Assembly: GCA_015152525.1 (NCBI GenBank) | Contig: SUTU01000006.1 | Coordinates: forward strand, 1 to 39,985 | Direction: 5' to 3' | Length of the DNA stretch: 39,985 nucleotides | From: Cyanobacteria bacterium SIG28 | Lineage (GTDB): Bacteria > Cyanobacteriota > Vampirovibrionia > Gastranaerophilales > Gastranaerophilaceae | Shown here: positions 5,980 through 14,602 of the stretch, one piece after another | How positions within the stretch are numbered: position 1 is the first letter of the stretch | Layout: every line of letters begins with the position of its first letter | Position numbers and translations under genes: made by a program | Notes under the pieces: model-generated | Databases searched by the model: none | What the model was told of the DNA's origin: nothing | What the model saw: the letters and a program-made list of their open reading frames with translations, nothing else

Positions 5980-8900
5980 CTAAAACTTAAACAAATTTTT
6001 CAATTCATCAGCCGTATTTTTAAGAGCTTCTTTTTGAGATTTTACAGAATCAACCACACCTTGAACAGTGTTTGTCAAATCAGTATCTACAGTTGTTTTT
6101 AAACTCTTAATCGTTTCTGTTATATTTTGTTTTTCAATAGCTGAAACATCAACTTCACTCAACCATTTGAAAGATTTAACCGAACTTGTACTTTCTAAAC
6201 CGCCATTGAATGTTACTTTAAAATCCTTATAAACCGTACTTCCGTTAGCCAAAGCAGGAATTGCGGCAATATTTTCACCTGCAGGATTTGCGGTCATAAT
6301 ATTAACTATATTAGCAGTTAAACTTCCAAATTTAGGAATATATGATAACAATTTATCTGCTGATAACTCACCTAAAGGTCCTAAAAGAGCGATAATGCTT
6401 GAATCTAATCTTCCAAGAATTGTTACATTAGTTGTCATATTTATAAGGTTAAATTTACCGGAAACAAAATATGCAAGAGTCTGACCGGAACTTTTTATAG
6501 AACTCAAATTTGCCCAACCGTTAGAGAAGGTCATATCGCCTGTAATATAATCATATTTAGCAGTTTCTTTAATTTCTTTTATATTGGAAAGCGCCGAAAC
6601 TGTTGTTTTTAATATAGAATTGCTAACAATATTGCTTGCACCAAAGAAGTTTTCAATTCGTCCTATATTTCCGAAAGAACCGTCATCAATTCTAAAACTC
6701 AATTTACCTGTTAATGAACGCATCATATCTTCATAATCCAAAACTTGTAGGTTCAATTTTGTATTAAACCCTAAAGTTCCTGACAAAGCGTTTTTAATTC
6801 CAACAGCACCGGCAACAGCTTTTTCTGCATTCAAACCTTCACCTTTAAAATCAACAAAAGTCTTTGCGTTAAACATATTGTAAACAATATTACCGCCTAT
6901 TTTACCGTCAAAAGCTGTTCCTTTAAGGTTCTTAAGATAGAAATTTTCTCCTTTCATAGAAAAATCAGAAGTCAGATTTTCAGCAACAATACCGCCCGAA
7001 GCAAACTTACCGACAGTCGCAAATCCGTTAAGAATTACACCGTTAAGTTTTGCCGTCAAATTCTCCATAACAACAGGTATTTCCGGAATATTCATCGAAG
7101 GCACATTAACTGTTCCTGATAAAATAGGGTTCATCATATTGCCAGTAATAGCAATATTACCGTTAAATGTTAGCTTTGATTTATCAAACATAGGCACAAT
7201 TATTGTGGAGTCTTGAGTAGTTGCAAAAACTAGATTCAGTGTCTGTTTGATAACATTCATATCACCCTTAAGCGTTGATTTTATATCACCGGTTGTTACA
7301 AAATCCAACCCGATTTTTTCAGTCATATAATTTTTAATTTTACCTACAACATTGAAATTGATTTTTTCAACTGTTACAGGTGTTTGAGCAATTTCAATTA
7401 CATCAGGCAAAATATTAGCTGTAACTTTTGGTATGCTAACACTTGCAGCAGGATTTATTAGTTTAATATTTGAACTAACTGCACTTCCTGAAAAAGTTTT
7501 GCCGTCAGATAAAATATCCACGGATGTAGCAGGAAGTTTTATTGTTGTATTTGCAGGAACATTTTTAATATCAATATTGTTTAAAGCAAATTTTGCTGTT
7601 GGCTTTATGCTATCTAATTTTCCGACAATATCAGCATTTAAAGAAATCGTTCCTGAATTTACGTTATTATCCTTTAGCAAAACAGCTTGACCAAATGCCA
7701 CTAACAAACCTTTTAGTCCTAATTTATCCGCCACCAAATGCAAATTCATTGATGCATCTTGTTTAATAGTTCCATAGAATTTTAGCGGTTGGTTCAAAAC
7801 AGAAAATCCAATATTTTTAATATCTACATTGTTATTATTTAAAACAACATCTGCATTGATATCATCAATAGAAACGTTGTACAAACCATATTTTATCTGT
7901 GAATTTGGTACTTTTAAGTATCCGTTTGAATTAATTGTTTTTAAGTCTGATTTGATATTAAAATCAGCATCCAAAGCACCATTTGCACTCAATGTTTGTA
8001 AATCTTTTATATTAAATGTCATAGCAAAAGCATTAAGAATTTTTATTATATTAGCAAGTTGCACACCTGATTTAATATTCAAATCAACATTAGGATTTTT
8101 TCCTGTTTTCACACAACCTTTAATTGTAGAAACTTCGTTTTCTGCTGTATATAAATTTGTATCAATATCAATTTTATGACCTTTAAAATCCAAAACAGCG
8201 TTGCTTTCAGGTAATTTTAACCCTTTTGGCGAAATAGATAAATTATCAAGCTTTATATAACCTTTGTTACCGTCATTAGTAAGAGTAATATCGCTATTCA
8301 CATTTGCAGTAATTTTATAATCATAAAGCCCTTTAAATATATCTAAAATATTGATTTTAAAATCAGAAGTAGTTTTTTCAACATTTTCTTCTTCAACAGG
8401 TTCTTGGTTGAACAATATATTATGCAAATCTATATCAGGCATTATTTTATTATTAACCTTAAGATTATAGCCAAACTGTTCACGTTCATCTAAAATCGCT
8501 TTACCACTTGCTAAAATTTTAACGTGTTTATTTAAAACAAAATCAGTAATTTCAGTTTTATCACCTTCTATTTCATATTTTTTACCATTAGAAGAGTCCA
8601 CAAACTCAATATCATAACCGCCTATTATAATATCAGGAAGATGATTTGAAATTCTTAAACCAAAAGGTAATTCCATAGTTTGTGTTTGTGTTTCAGTTTC
8701 TGTTGGCTGAGTTTCAGCAGGTTTCGGTAAATATTTTTCAATCTCAAAAGAGCCGTCTTTATTGAGATTAAATTTAGCGTCAAAATCACCTAATTTTACC
8801 AAGTCTATCTCAATTTTTTTTGCAAAAAGCGGTAACAAAGACATTTTTACTTCAAAATCTTTTGCAGTAATTATTTCTCTATTATCAGGAGTCAGAACAG

Positions 8901-9129
8901 AAAATTTACCTAATCCGGCACCAACTGTGAGTTTAGGTGTGGTAATAATTCTAAAACCTTCTATTTTAGAATTTAGTCCTGTTGCTTTTTTAATCTCATC
9001 ATTAACCATCGGAATATAATTATTTGCAATCGGTGAAATTATAAACGGCGCAACTAAAAACAAAGCATAAACTAAACCTAAAGTTGAAGCAGTTATAATA
9101 CTTGCCTTCTTAAGAAATTTTATATTCAT
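5980..9129 (-). CDS. AsmA-like envelope protein
   Basis: A 1049-residue protein with one N-terminal membrane segment (about residues 8-33, ASIITASTLGLVYALFLVAP) and a long periplasmic part made of repetitive beta-strand units, as in the AsmA/TamB/YhdP bridge-like lipid-transfer group. Residues 33-110 match the AsmA N-terminal region (INPANN-like start, then LLPLFAKKIEIDLVKL). About 780-845 resemble the AsmA C-terminal domain (LTGKLSFRIDDGSFGNIG). A low-complexity TQPTETETQTQT linker lies near 140. Residues 1000-1049 form a polar helix. The likely role is lipid or outer-membrane homeostasis; the cargo is not evident. GAGG lies upstream of the ATG. It follows a small exported protein gene with a 26-base gap, so the two probably form an operon. 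Confidence 0.85.
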   Translation of the reverse strand: MNIKFLKKASIITASTLGLVYALFLVAPFIISPIANNYIPMVNDEIKKATGLNSKIEGFRIITTPKLTVGAGLGKFSVLTPDNREIITAKDFEVKMSLLPLFAKKIEIDLVKLGDFDAKFNLNKDGSFEIEKYLPKPAETQPTETETQTQTMELPFGLRISNHLPDIIIGGYDIEFVDSSNGKKYEIEGDKTEITDFVLNKHVKILASGKAILDEREQFGYNLKVNNKIMPDIDLHNILFNQEPVEEENVEKTTSDFKINILDIFKGLYDYKITANVNSDITLTNDGNKGYIKLDNLSISPKGLKLPESNAVLDFKGHKIDIDTNLYTAENEVSTIKGCVKTGKNPNVDLNIKSGVQLANIIKILNAFAMTFNIKDLQTLSANGALDADFNIKSDLKTINSNGYLKVPNSQIKYGLYNVSIDDINADVVLNNNNVDIKNIGFSVLNQPLKFYGTIKQDASMNLHLVADKLGLKGLLVAFGQAVLLKDNNVNSGTISLNADIVGKLDSIKPTAKFALNNIDIKNVPANTTIKLPATSVDILSDGKTFSGSAVSSNIKLINPAASVSIPKVTANILPDVIEIAQTPVTVEKINFNVVGKIKNYMTEKIGLDFVTTGDIKSTLKGDMNVIKQTLNLVFATTQDSTIIVPMFDKSKLTFNGNIAITGNMMNPILSGTVNVPSMNIPEIPVVMENLTAKLNGVILNGFATVGKFASGGIVAENLTSDFSMKGENFYLKNLKGTAFDGKIGGNIVYNMFNAKTFVDFKGEGLNAEKAVAGAVGIKNALSGTLGFNTKLNLQVLDYEDMMRSLTGKLSFRIDDGSFGNIGRIENFFGASNIVSNSILKTTVSALSNIKEIKETAKYDYITGDMTFSNGWANLSSIKSSGQTLAYFVSGKFNLINMTTNVTILGRLDSSIIALLGPLGELSADKLLSYIPKFGSLTANIVNIMTANPAGENIAAIPALANGSTVYKDFKVTFNGGLESTSSVKSFKWLSEVDVSAIEKQNITETIKSLKTTVDTDLTNTVQGVVDSVKSQKEALKNTADELKNLFKF

Positions 9130-9155
9130 TCTTGATACCTCATCCCTTTTTATAA

Positions 9156-9569
9156 TTATTTTATTTCTGTATGTAAGTTTATATCAATATATTTAAACAT
9201 GTTTATTAGAATTCCGGATGGAAAAAAATAAACATTATTACAAGGTGTTATTTTTAAAATAGAATTTGCAGAATCAATTCCGGCAATTGTTGCCAAATAT
9301 TTGTTATTAGCTGCTGAAAAAATTACATATCCATTTGAAGTCTGAATTTCATCAACTGAAAAATTATTTGCACTAATAGCACCCAAAGTTAAGTAAAATA
9401 ATTTTTCTTTATTAACTGCAAACATTTTAGTGCAATCTTCAAAAGCAATATTTTGCGATTGTATCATTGAAGTAACTTCTTTATTATCAGGCGTATTGAG
9501 ATTTTCTGCAAAAACGTTTTGCAAATTTAGTGCTGATAACAACAATATTAAGGTAAAAATAACTCTCAT
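9156..9569 (-). CDS. Small exported protein of unknown function
   Basis: I start this gene at ATG 9569, giving 137 residues that begin MRVIFTLILLLSALNLQNVF and then AEN, a clear Sec signal peptide with an A-x-A-like cleavage site. A longer TTG start at 9605 would add 12 charged residues before the signal and is unlikely. The mature part has two cysteines (FEDCTKMF and ITPCNNVYFF) that could form a disulfide in the periplasm, and an otherwise beta-rich composition. I do not recognise a family. It precedes the AsmA-like gene on the same strand, suggesting an envelope role. The ribosome site is weak. Confidence 0.7.
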   Translation of the reverse strand: MRVIFTLILLLSALNLQNVFAENLNTPDNKEVTSMIQSQNIAFEDCTKMFAVNKEKLFYLTLGAISANNFSVDEIQTSNGYVIFSAANNKYLATIAGIDSANSILKITPCNNVYFFPSGILINMFKYIDINLHTEIK

Positions 9570-9609
9570 AAGATATATTTTATCATCTTCATAGGTTTTA
9601 CACAATTAG

Positions 9610-9863
9610 ATATATATTTTGATGTGTTTGTATTAATAATATTTTTCATTTTGTATGTTTTATACTTGTACTTTTTTTCTTCTTTATTTGCGAGCCAAAG
9701 AAGAAAAAAAGTACCAAAAAAAGAAGAAAAGACGCAATTGTTTTCTACGTCTTCGCTTCACTCAGCCGTTTTTTTAATTCGGTTTTACCGAAATTTTTTG
9801 TCTACTTTTATGGGTACACTTCAAGAATAAAACTCAAAACTTAAAACACATCAAAATATATAT
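9610..9863. mobile_element. Element B3 enclosed by 20-bp perfect inverted repeats
   Basis: Third copy of element B. It has 18-bp hairpin arms at 9668-9685 and 9697-9714, the GACGCAATTG/TACGTC stretch, hairpin TTCGGT (9778-9783), ttt, ACCGAA (9787-9792), and the tail ATGGGTACACTTCA as in B1. The whole lies between ATATATATTTTGATGTGTTT (9610-9629) and its exact reverse complement (9844-9863), the pattern of a non-autonomous MITE-like unit about 254 bases long. A further arm TGATGTGTT follows at 9866-9874. No transposase is encoded. The terminal repeats are not seen around B1 or B2. This accounts for the gene-free stretch 9606-9896. Confidence 0.55.
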
Positions 9864-9896
9864 TCTGATGTGTTTCAAAAATTATATAATTCTAAT

Positions 9897-10331
9897 TTAA
9901 TAAGCTTTTATTAAAAAAACTTTAATTCCGTTATCAAGACGTTCAATTCTTTTTACATATTTATAATCGTTTAAACTCGTCAAAATCAACGCTACAGCCG
10001 GTTTTTTTCCTGTTAATTTTGAATAATAAAGCGATTGTCCAATAGATTCTGCCCATTTTTTTGCAAAATCAAACTCAATAGCATAATCCTTAGCCAAACA
10101 ATCAACCCTTGTCATATCCCACAAAACAGCTTCTCTTCTGCCAAAATCAGCAGTACACCACTGATTTACATAATACGACTCAACTTGATCCGGCATCATC
10201 GTCTGTGTTTCATACCATTTTTGCGGTACATAATTCAAACCATAATAATAAATACCGCTTGCCATTAATAAAAAGGTTAAAACAAAACTTATTATTTTAT
10301 TTTTTGAATTGCTCTTTTTCTTTCTTCCCAT
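9897..10331 (-). CDS. Membrane-anchored protein with conserved C-terminal domain of unknown function
   Basis: A 144-residue protein: basic N-terminus (GRKKKSNSKNK), one transmembrane helix (about 13-32, IISFVLTFLLMASGIYYYGL), then an extracytoplasmic domain. The segment RVDCLAKDYAIEFDFAKKWAESIGQ, continuing into SLYYSKLTGKKPAVALIL, recalls a compact conserved domain seen in many hypothetical proteins. Its E-x-D plus later K pattern is reminiscent of restriction-endonuclease-like folds, but I cannot confirm catalysis. Two cysteines (QWCTADF, VDCLA) are present. There is no Shine-Dalgarno. TATAAT ends 7 bases before the ATG, and a TTAATA lies 18 bases further upstream, so the mRNA may be leaderless. 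Confidence 0.75.
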   Translation of the reverse strand: MGRKKKSNSKNKIISFVLTFLLMASGIYYYGLNYVPQKWYETQTMMPDQVESYYVNQWCTADFGRREAVLWDMTRVDCLAKDYAIEFDFAKKWAESIGQSLYYSKLTGKKPAVALILTSLNDYKYVKRIERLDNGIKVFLIKAY

Positions 10332-10348
10332 AATAACGATTATAATAC

Positions 10349-10380
10349 AAAAACATTCCCGTATTAACGAGAATGTTTTT
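10349..10380 (-). terminator. Intrinsic terminator of pgk
   Basis: Inverted repeat AAAAACATTC (10349-10358) and GAATGTTTTT (10371-10380), with inner CGT/ACG pairing around ATTA. It lies 27 bases after the pgk stop, and on the minus strand the stem is followed by a T run. The same bases would overlap the -35 region of the next gene (start 10331). Confidence 0.75.
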
Positions 10381-10406
10381 GCTCAATTGGTTTTATAAGC
10401 TATAAA

Positions 10407-11603
10407 TTACTTATCATCTAAAGCTGCAACACCAGGAAGCACTTTACCTTCGATAAATTCTAAAGAAGCACCGCCACCTGTTGAAACGTGAGTGAAATCT
10501 TCTGCATTACAGAATTTCTTAGCTGCAGAAACTGAATCACCACCGCCAATAACAGATACAGCACCATTTTTAGTTGCTTCAACAATAGCAGCTAAAACAG
10601 CTTTTGTTCCTTCTGCAAATTTAGGATTTTCGAAAGCACCTACAGGTCCGTTCATCAAGATTGTCTTAGATGATTTAAGAACTTCAGCAAACGCTTTTCT
10701 TGATTCTTCACCTGCATCAACACCTTCAAATCCATCAGGAATTTCGTTGATAGCACAGAATTTGTTTGTTCCGTTACCAGAGAAATCATCTGTAACTAAA
10801 ACATCAGTTGCCATAACTAATTTAACACCTTTAGCTGCAGCTTTTGCTTCAATAGCTTTTGCAACTTCAATTTGATCATCCTCACAAATTGAGTTACCGA
10901 TTTTACCGCCATTTGCTTTAACAAAAGTATAAGCCATACCGCCACCGATGATTAAGTTATCAACTTTATCGATAAGGTTTTCTAAAACACCGATTTTAGA
11001 AGAAACTTTTGCACCGCCAACAACAGCAGTGAATGGTCTTACAGGATTATCAAGAGCTTGAGATAAACATCTTAATTCTTTTTCCATCAATAAACCTGAA
11101 ACAGCCGGTTTAACTAATTTAGCTAATTTTGCTGTAGAAGTGTGGTTTCTGTGAGCAGCACCAAAAGCGTCGTTAACATAGAAATCACCAAGTTTTGCTA
11201 ATTCTTCTGCAAAAGTCATATCATCATCTTTAGCTTCTTCTGCTTTGTAGTAACGAATATTTTCTAATAAAGCAATTTGACCGTCTTGAAGTTTAGCTAC
11301 ATAATCAGCTGCTTCTTCAACAGAAGGAATAAACACGATTTCTTCACCAAAAACTTTTGACATATATTTTGCAACAGGTGCAAGTGTAAATTCAGGATTC
11401 TTTTCACCTTTTGGTCTGCCTAAGTGAGCCATAAGAATAATTTTAGCTCCTTTTGCTTTTAATTCATTAACTGTAGGTACGATAGCTTGAATACGAGTAT
11501 CGTCAGTTACATTTTTGTTTTCATCCAAAGGTACGTTAACATCAACACGAACTAACGCTCTTTTACCTTTGATTTCGCCTAAATCTTTAATTGATTTTTT
11601 CAT
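10407..11603 (-). CDS. pgk: Phosphoglycerate kinase
   Basis: A 398-residue, full-length PGK, the first ATP-yielding step of glycolysis (1,3-bisphosphoglycerate + ADP to 3-phosphoglycerate + ATP). Family motifs are present: LVRVDVNVPLD near the N-terminus, the substrate-binding MAHLGRPKG, NDAFGAAHRNHTST, the hinge-side VVGGAKVSSKIGVLENL, NGPVGAFE, and the nucleotide-binding VIGGGDSVSA and STGGGASLEF near the C-terminus. It is cytoplasmic. AGGAAGAG lies upstream of the ATG. The gene stands alone: the TolC-fusion gene upstream has its own terminator, and no other glycolytic gene is adjacent. Confidence 0.98.
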   Translation of the reverse strand: MKKSIKDLGEIKGKRALVRVDVNVPLDENKNVTDDTRIQAIVPTVNELKAKGAKIILMAHLGRPKGEKNPEFTLAPVAKYMSKVFGEEIVFIPSVEEAADYVAKLQDGQIALLENIRYYKAEEAKDDDMTFAEELAKLGDFYVNDAFGAAHRNHTSTAKLAKLVKPAVSGLLMEKELRCLSQALDNPVRPFTAVVGGAKVSSKIGVLENLIDKVDNLIIGGGMAYTFVKANGGKIGNSICEDDQIEVAKAIEAKAAAKGVKLVMATDVLVTDDFSGNGTNKFCAINEIPDGFEGVDAGEESRKAFAEVLKSSKTILMNGPVGAFENPKFAEGTKAVLAAIVEATKNGAVSVIGGGDSVSAAKKFCNAEDFTHVSTGGGASLEFIEGKVLPGVAALDDK

Positions 11604-11620
11604 TGGACTCTTCCTTTCTT

Positions 11621-11640
11621 ATCGGATAAATAATACCGAT
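11621..11640 (-). promoter_or_regulatory. Short hairpin in the pgk leader
   Basis: ATCGG (11621-11625) and CCGAT (11636-11640) form a 5-bp stem in the untranslated leader, a few bases upstream of the pgk ribosome-binding site. A regulatory role is possible, but the stem is short and may be coincidental. Confidence 0.3.
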
Positions 11641-11686
11641 TTACTAAATTATAAAAAATAAAAATATCTTAGTTCAGTACAATTAA

Positions 11687-11695
11687 ATTATACCA
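11687..11695 (-). promoter_or_regulatory. pgk: Extended -10 promoter of pgk
   Basis: Minus-strand TGGTATAAT is a consensus extended -10 (TGn plus TATAAT). It would start a transcript about 75 bases before the pgk ATG. It lies between the upstream gene's terminator and pgk. Confidence 0.55.
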
Positions 11696-11724
11696 AAAAA
11701 AGAAAAGTCATGAATATTTAATAA

Positions 11725-11760
11725 AAAAAGAACTTCCTTCTTTTGAAGAAAGTTCTTTTT
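11725..11760 (-). terminator. Intrinsic terminator of the binding-protein/TolC fusion gene
   Basis: AAAAAGAACTT (11725-11735) pairs with AAGTTCTTTTT (11750-11760), with inner TTC/GAA. It lies just past the stop codon at 11779 and is followed on the minus strand by a T run. Confidence 0.8.
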
Positions 11761-11778
11761 AATCTGCAAAAAATGTAA

Positions 11779-14211
11779 TTACAAACTAAAGTCAGCTTCT
11801 GCAGGAAGAATACTTGGAATATTTTTAATCCAATTTTTAGCTTCTTCATTAGCAGTAACCCAGTTTGAAGCAACCAAACCTCTTTGAACCCAAATAAGTT
11901 CCTTAAAGAATTCGTATTGAGAATTAAGAGCTTCAACTTTTGCTTTTGTATACATATGTTGAGCATCCGAAAGCTGAACAATCGGTGATTCACCTCTCAA
12001 GTAACGAGCTTTAACCATTTGATAGTTTTCAGCTTCTGCAAACATAGCTTTGTAAGATTTTTCAATCATAAAGTATTTAGCAATAGCTCTGTTTACAACA
12101 CTTCTAACATTCATTTCAAGCTCAGTATTTACTTGTTCTAAATACATATTTAATTCGTTCAATTCAGATTTACATCTAGCGATTTCAGCTATTTTTGTAC
12201 CACCTTCAATAGGTTTCCATTGAGCTGCAACCATCACACGACCGGAATTTCTGTCAAACGGAACACCATAAGGACCGCCGTACAACATGCTGGTGCCCAT
12301 CATAAGTTTTTGCATTGAAGGTGCACTGTTCCAGTTGTGTGGTAAGTTTCTGTCAAACTGAGAACCATATTCTAAAGTTAATTTAGCATTTGGCATTACA
12401 AATTTTTGAGCATAGTTTGAAATTTCTGCTTTTTTCATTGCAATAGCTGCTCTCAATTTTGTAGTTTCAGGCGACATATAAATAACTTGTTCCACTAACA
12501 TATCAGTGAATTTTTGCAATTTTTCAGGTGTTCTTACGTGATCAATGATATGAAGATCAGAAGTAAAGAATGCCGGATCTTTTGCTGTTAAAGGATTAAG
12601 AACAAAGTTTTCTTTTTGATCCTTAAATAAGATTTTGTTAATATGAATTTTTACGTTTTTGTATTCAGCTTTCATGCTAAGAAGTTTCTTTTCAGCTTCA
12701 TTAACTTCACCTGCCCAACGTAAAACTTCTTCGTTTCCGCATTTACCCATTTGCTGACGAACTCTTGAAATTGCTAAGTTTTCACGAGTTTCTTGCAAAT
12801 ATTCTTCTTGAACTTTAATTATGTTTTCAAAAATTAAAGAATCAATATATAAAGTGCTTAATTCAAGACCCATATTTGCTTCTGTTAAAGCTTTTTCAGC
12901 TTTATCAAATTTTAATTTTTTGTGTTTAACAATGATATTAGTTACCAAATCAGGTGCATAAATCATTTGATCCATACCAACCACAAATTGACCTACACGA
13001 GTCGGAACATCTTGGTAAGAATAAGCATAGTCATTATTGTAAGATTGATGACCTAAATCTATTCTTAATGTAGGTAAGTATTTTAAATAAGCAGCTGTAG
13101 TTGCTCTACGAGCAGCATTAATTAATTGTTTCTTTCTTGCAATATCTAAGTTGTTTTCAAACATTGTAGTTAACACAGTGTTCAAATCATACTTAGTAAC
13201 AGGTTTGTGAGAGATAATTTCACAATTGTTTAATAGTCTTAACGGTGCTGCATAACCTAAAGCTTCACCGGTATCAGAGTTGTAGAAAATAATTTCATCA
13301 TCATAGAATGCAACTTTTTCTGTTTTTACGTTGTTACCTTTAAGAACACCATAGATATTGAAAGATGTAGCTTCTGCTAACTTTTTATCCAAATCTCTTG
13401 TTGATGTACCTAACAATGCACCTAAATCAACATCTTCACGTCCCAAACCGGAGAAAGAAGGTAATTTTTTAGCACTCAAGATGCTATATAATTCTTTTCT
13501 TTGTTCAGTTGATAAGTTGAATAAAGGTGTTACAAAAACTGAATCTACATCAGAAGGTAATTTTGCCAAAGAAGCTTTTACATCAGCATTAACAGGAATA
13601 ACTACAAAATCTTGATTACAACCTTTTTCTTTAAGTTTTCCTGCAATCAATGAAGTCCAGTCTTTTTGGGTTTTGTAAAAAGACTCGTTCATCAAAACTG
13701 CTGTTTTGTTGTGAGTCGGTACTAATTTGTTAAATAATACAAAGTCTTTAACATATTGTTGAATAGGATTAAAGAAATCTGTTCCGAAATCTCTTAAACC
13801 ATATTGATCAATAGTAACAACAAATTTGTTTTTATTTTGTTTTGCTGAATAGTAATTGCTGGACATATAACCCATAGAAATTACCATTGTTGCTTTTGAA
13901 GCCAAAGCTTTTTCTGATACATTCGCTGCACCTTTTTCAGTCCAATCACCCGTAAAAATTAATTCATTAGGGAAAGAAGCTTTGTAATCAGGTAACAATG
14001 ACCTTGTAATTGTACTTTGGAAAGTTTTTAAAACAGACGCATTTTTGTCAGAAGGTCCGTCAAAAACAAACGCAAAATCAATACTTCTTGCATTTGGTGC
14101 AGGTTGCATAACTCTCTGTTGCGGAGATGTTTGAATTGCAAGTGCACTGCTCATACCGGTAAAGCCAAATAACATAACAGTAGCTAATACCGTACTAATT
14201 GTTCTCTTCAT
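11779..14211 (-). CDS. Periplasmic-binding-protein-like domain fused to a TolC-like outer-membrane channel
   Basis: An 810-residue exported protein. I prefer ATG 14211 to 14220: GGAG is 10 bases away instead of one, and the signal peptide then starts MKRTISTVLATVMLFGFTGM, ending SALA. Residues about 42-315 look like an ABC-type substrate-binding fold of the ABC_sub_bind kind: IDFAFVFDGP, a helix-strand series, then LPSFSGLGREDVDLGALLGT and LAEATSFNIYGVLKG. From about 340 the sequence is a TolC/OEP channel: VLTTMFENNLDIARKK, long alternating coiled-coil helices (about 440-550 and 675-780), and two beta-barrel stretches (RIDLGHQSYNN, KLTLEYGSQFD and MVAAQWKPIEGG). Normal TolC proteins are about 450-500 residues. 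No adjacent inner-membrane pump or adaptor is present. The fusion suggests a channel with a built-in ligand sensor or cargo receptor. Confidence 0.82.
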   Translation of the reverse strand: MKRTISTVLATVMLFGFTGMSSALAIQTSPQQRVMQPAPNARSIDFAFVFDGPSDKNASVLKTFQSTITRSLLPDYKASFPNELIFTGDWTEKGAANVSEKALASKATMVISMGYMSSNYYSAKQNKNKFVVTIDQYGLRDFGTDFFNPIQQYVKDFVLFNKLVPTHNKTAVLMNESFYKTQKDWTSLIAGKLKEKGCNQDFVVIPVNADVKASLAKLPSDVDSVFVTPLFNLSTEQRKELYSILSAKKLPSFSGLGREDVDLGALLGTSTRDLDKKLAEATSFNIYGVLKGNNVKTEKVAFYDDEIIFYNSDTGEALGYAAPLRLLNNCEIISHKPVTKYDLNTVLTTMFENNLDIARKKQLINAARRATTAAYLKYLPTLRIDLGHQSYNNDYAYSYQDVPTRVGQFVVGMDQMIYAPDLVTNIIVKHKKLKFDKAEKALTEANMGLELSTLYIDSLIFENIIKVQEEYLQETRENLAISRVRQQMGKCGNEEVLRWAGEVNEAEKKLLSMKAEYKNVKIHINKILFKDQKENFVLNPLTAKDPAFFTSDLHIIDHVRTPEKLQKFTDMLVEQVIYMSPETTKLRAAIAMKKAEISNYAQKFVMPNAKLTLEYGSQFDRNLPHNWNSAPSMQKLMMGTSMLYGGPYGVPFDRNSGRVMVAAQWKPIEGGTKIAEIARCKSELNELNMYLEQVNTELEMNVRSVVNRAIAKYFMIEKSYKAMFAEAENYQMVKARYLRGESPIVQLSDAQHMYTKAKVEALNSQYEFFKELIWVQRGLVASNWVTANEEAKNWIKNIPSILPAEADFSL

Positions 14212-14270
14212 AAATTTCATACTCCATTAATAAAACATCAATAAAAAATTTAAAATTTTATGCAACTAGA

Positions 14271-14279
14271 ATTTTATCA
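14271..14279 (-). promoter_or_regulatory. Possible extended -10 promoter of the TolC fusion gene
   Basis: Minus-strand TGATAAAAT is an extended -10 about 60 bases upstream of the start at 14211. No strong -35 is visible. The rest of the 380-base gap 14221-14602 is very AT-rich, with possible promoters for both flanking genes (for example TTGCAA, 18 bases, TAAAAT near 14490-14520 on the plus strand). It contains no gene. Confidence 0.35.
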
Positions 14280-14602
14280 CGAAAAAAATCTTAAAAAAAA
14301 TATTTCTTAATAATTTGTTACTTATAATGAATTTATTCTCATAAATAGTATTATCTAATTTCAATTAATTTTAAAATGAACTTAACGTTATAAAGACTTA
14401 ACAACTTAATAGCCTTACTCCTTCTTTGTTAAATTTTGTTAAAAATTATTTAGAAATGAGCAATAAAAAACATTTACCTAACTTTATTGCAACGTAAACC
14501 TTAAAAAATGTAAAATTTTATAAACAGAAACAGATTAAATAGAAAATAAAAATTTTTTAGTGTATCATATACATTAGTTAAATTTATAGGAAATATAAAG
14601 AA

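Noticed and set aside
7433-9019. Plus-strand open frames inside the AsmA-like gene
   Set aside because: Antisense shadows of a well-supported 1049-residue protein; hydrophobic translations arise from the opposite strand's codon pattern.
14221-14602. A hidden small RNA or gene in the 380-base AT-rich gap
   Set aside because: No frame with a ribosome site, no GC-rich hairpin and no terminator; only promoter-like sequences are seen.
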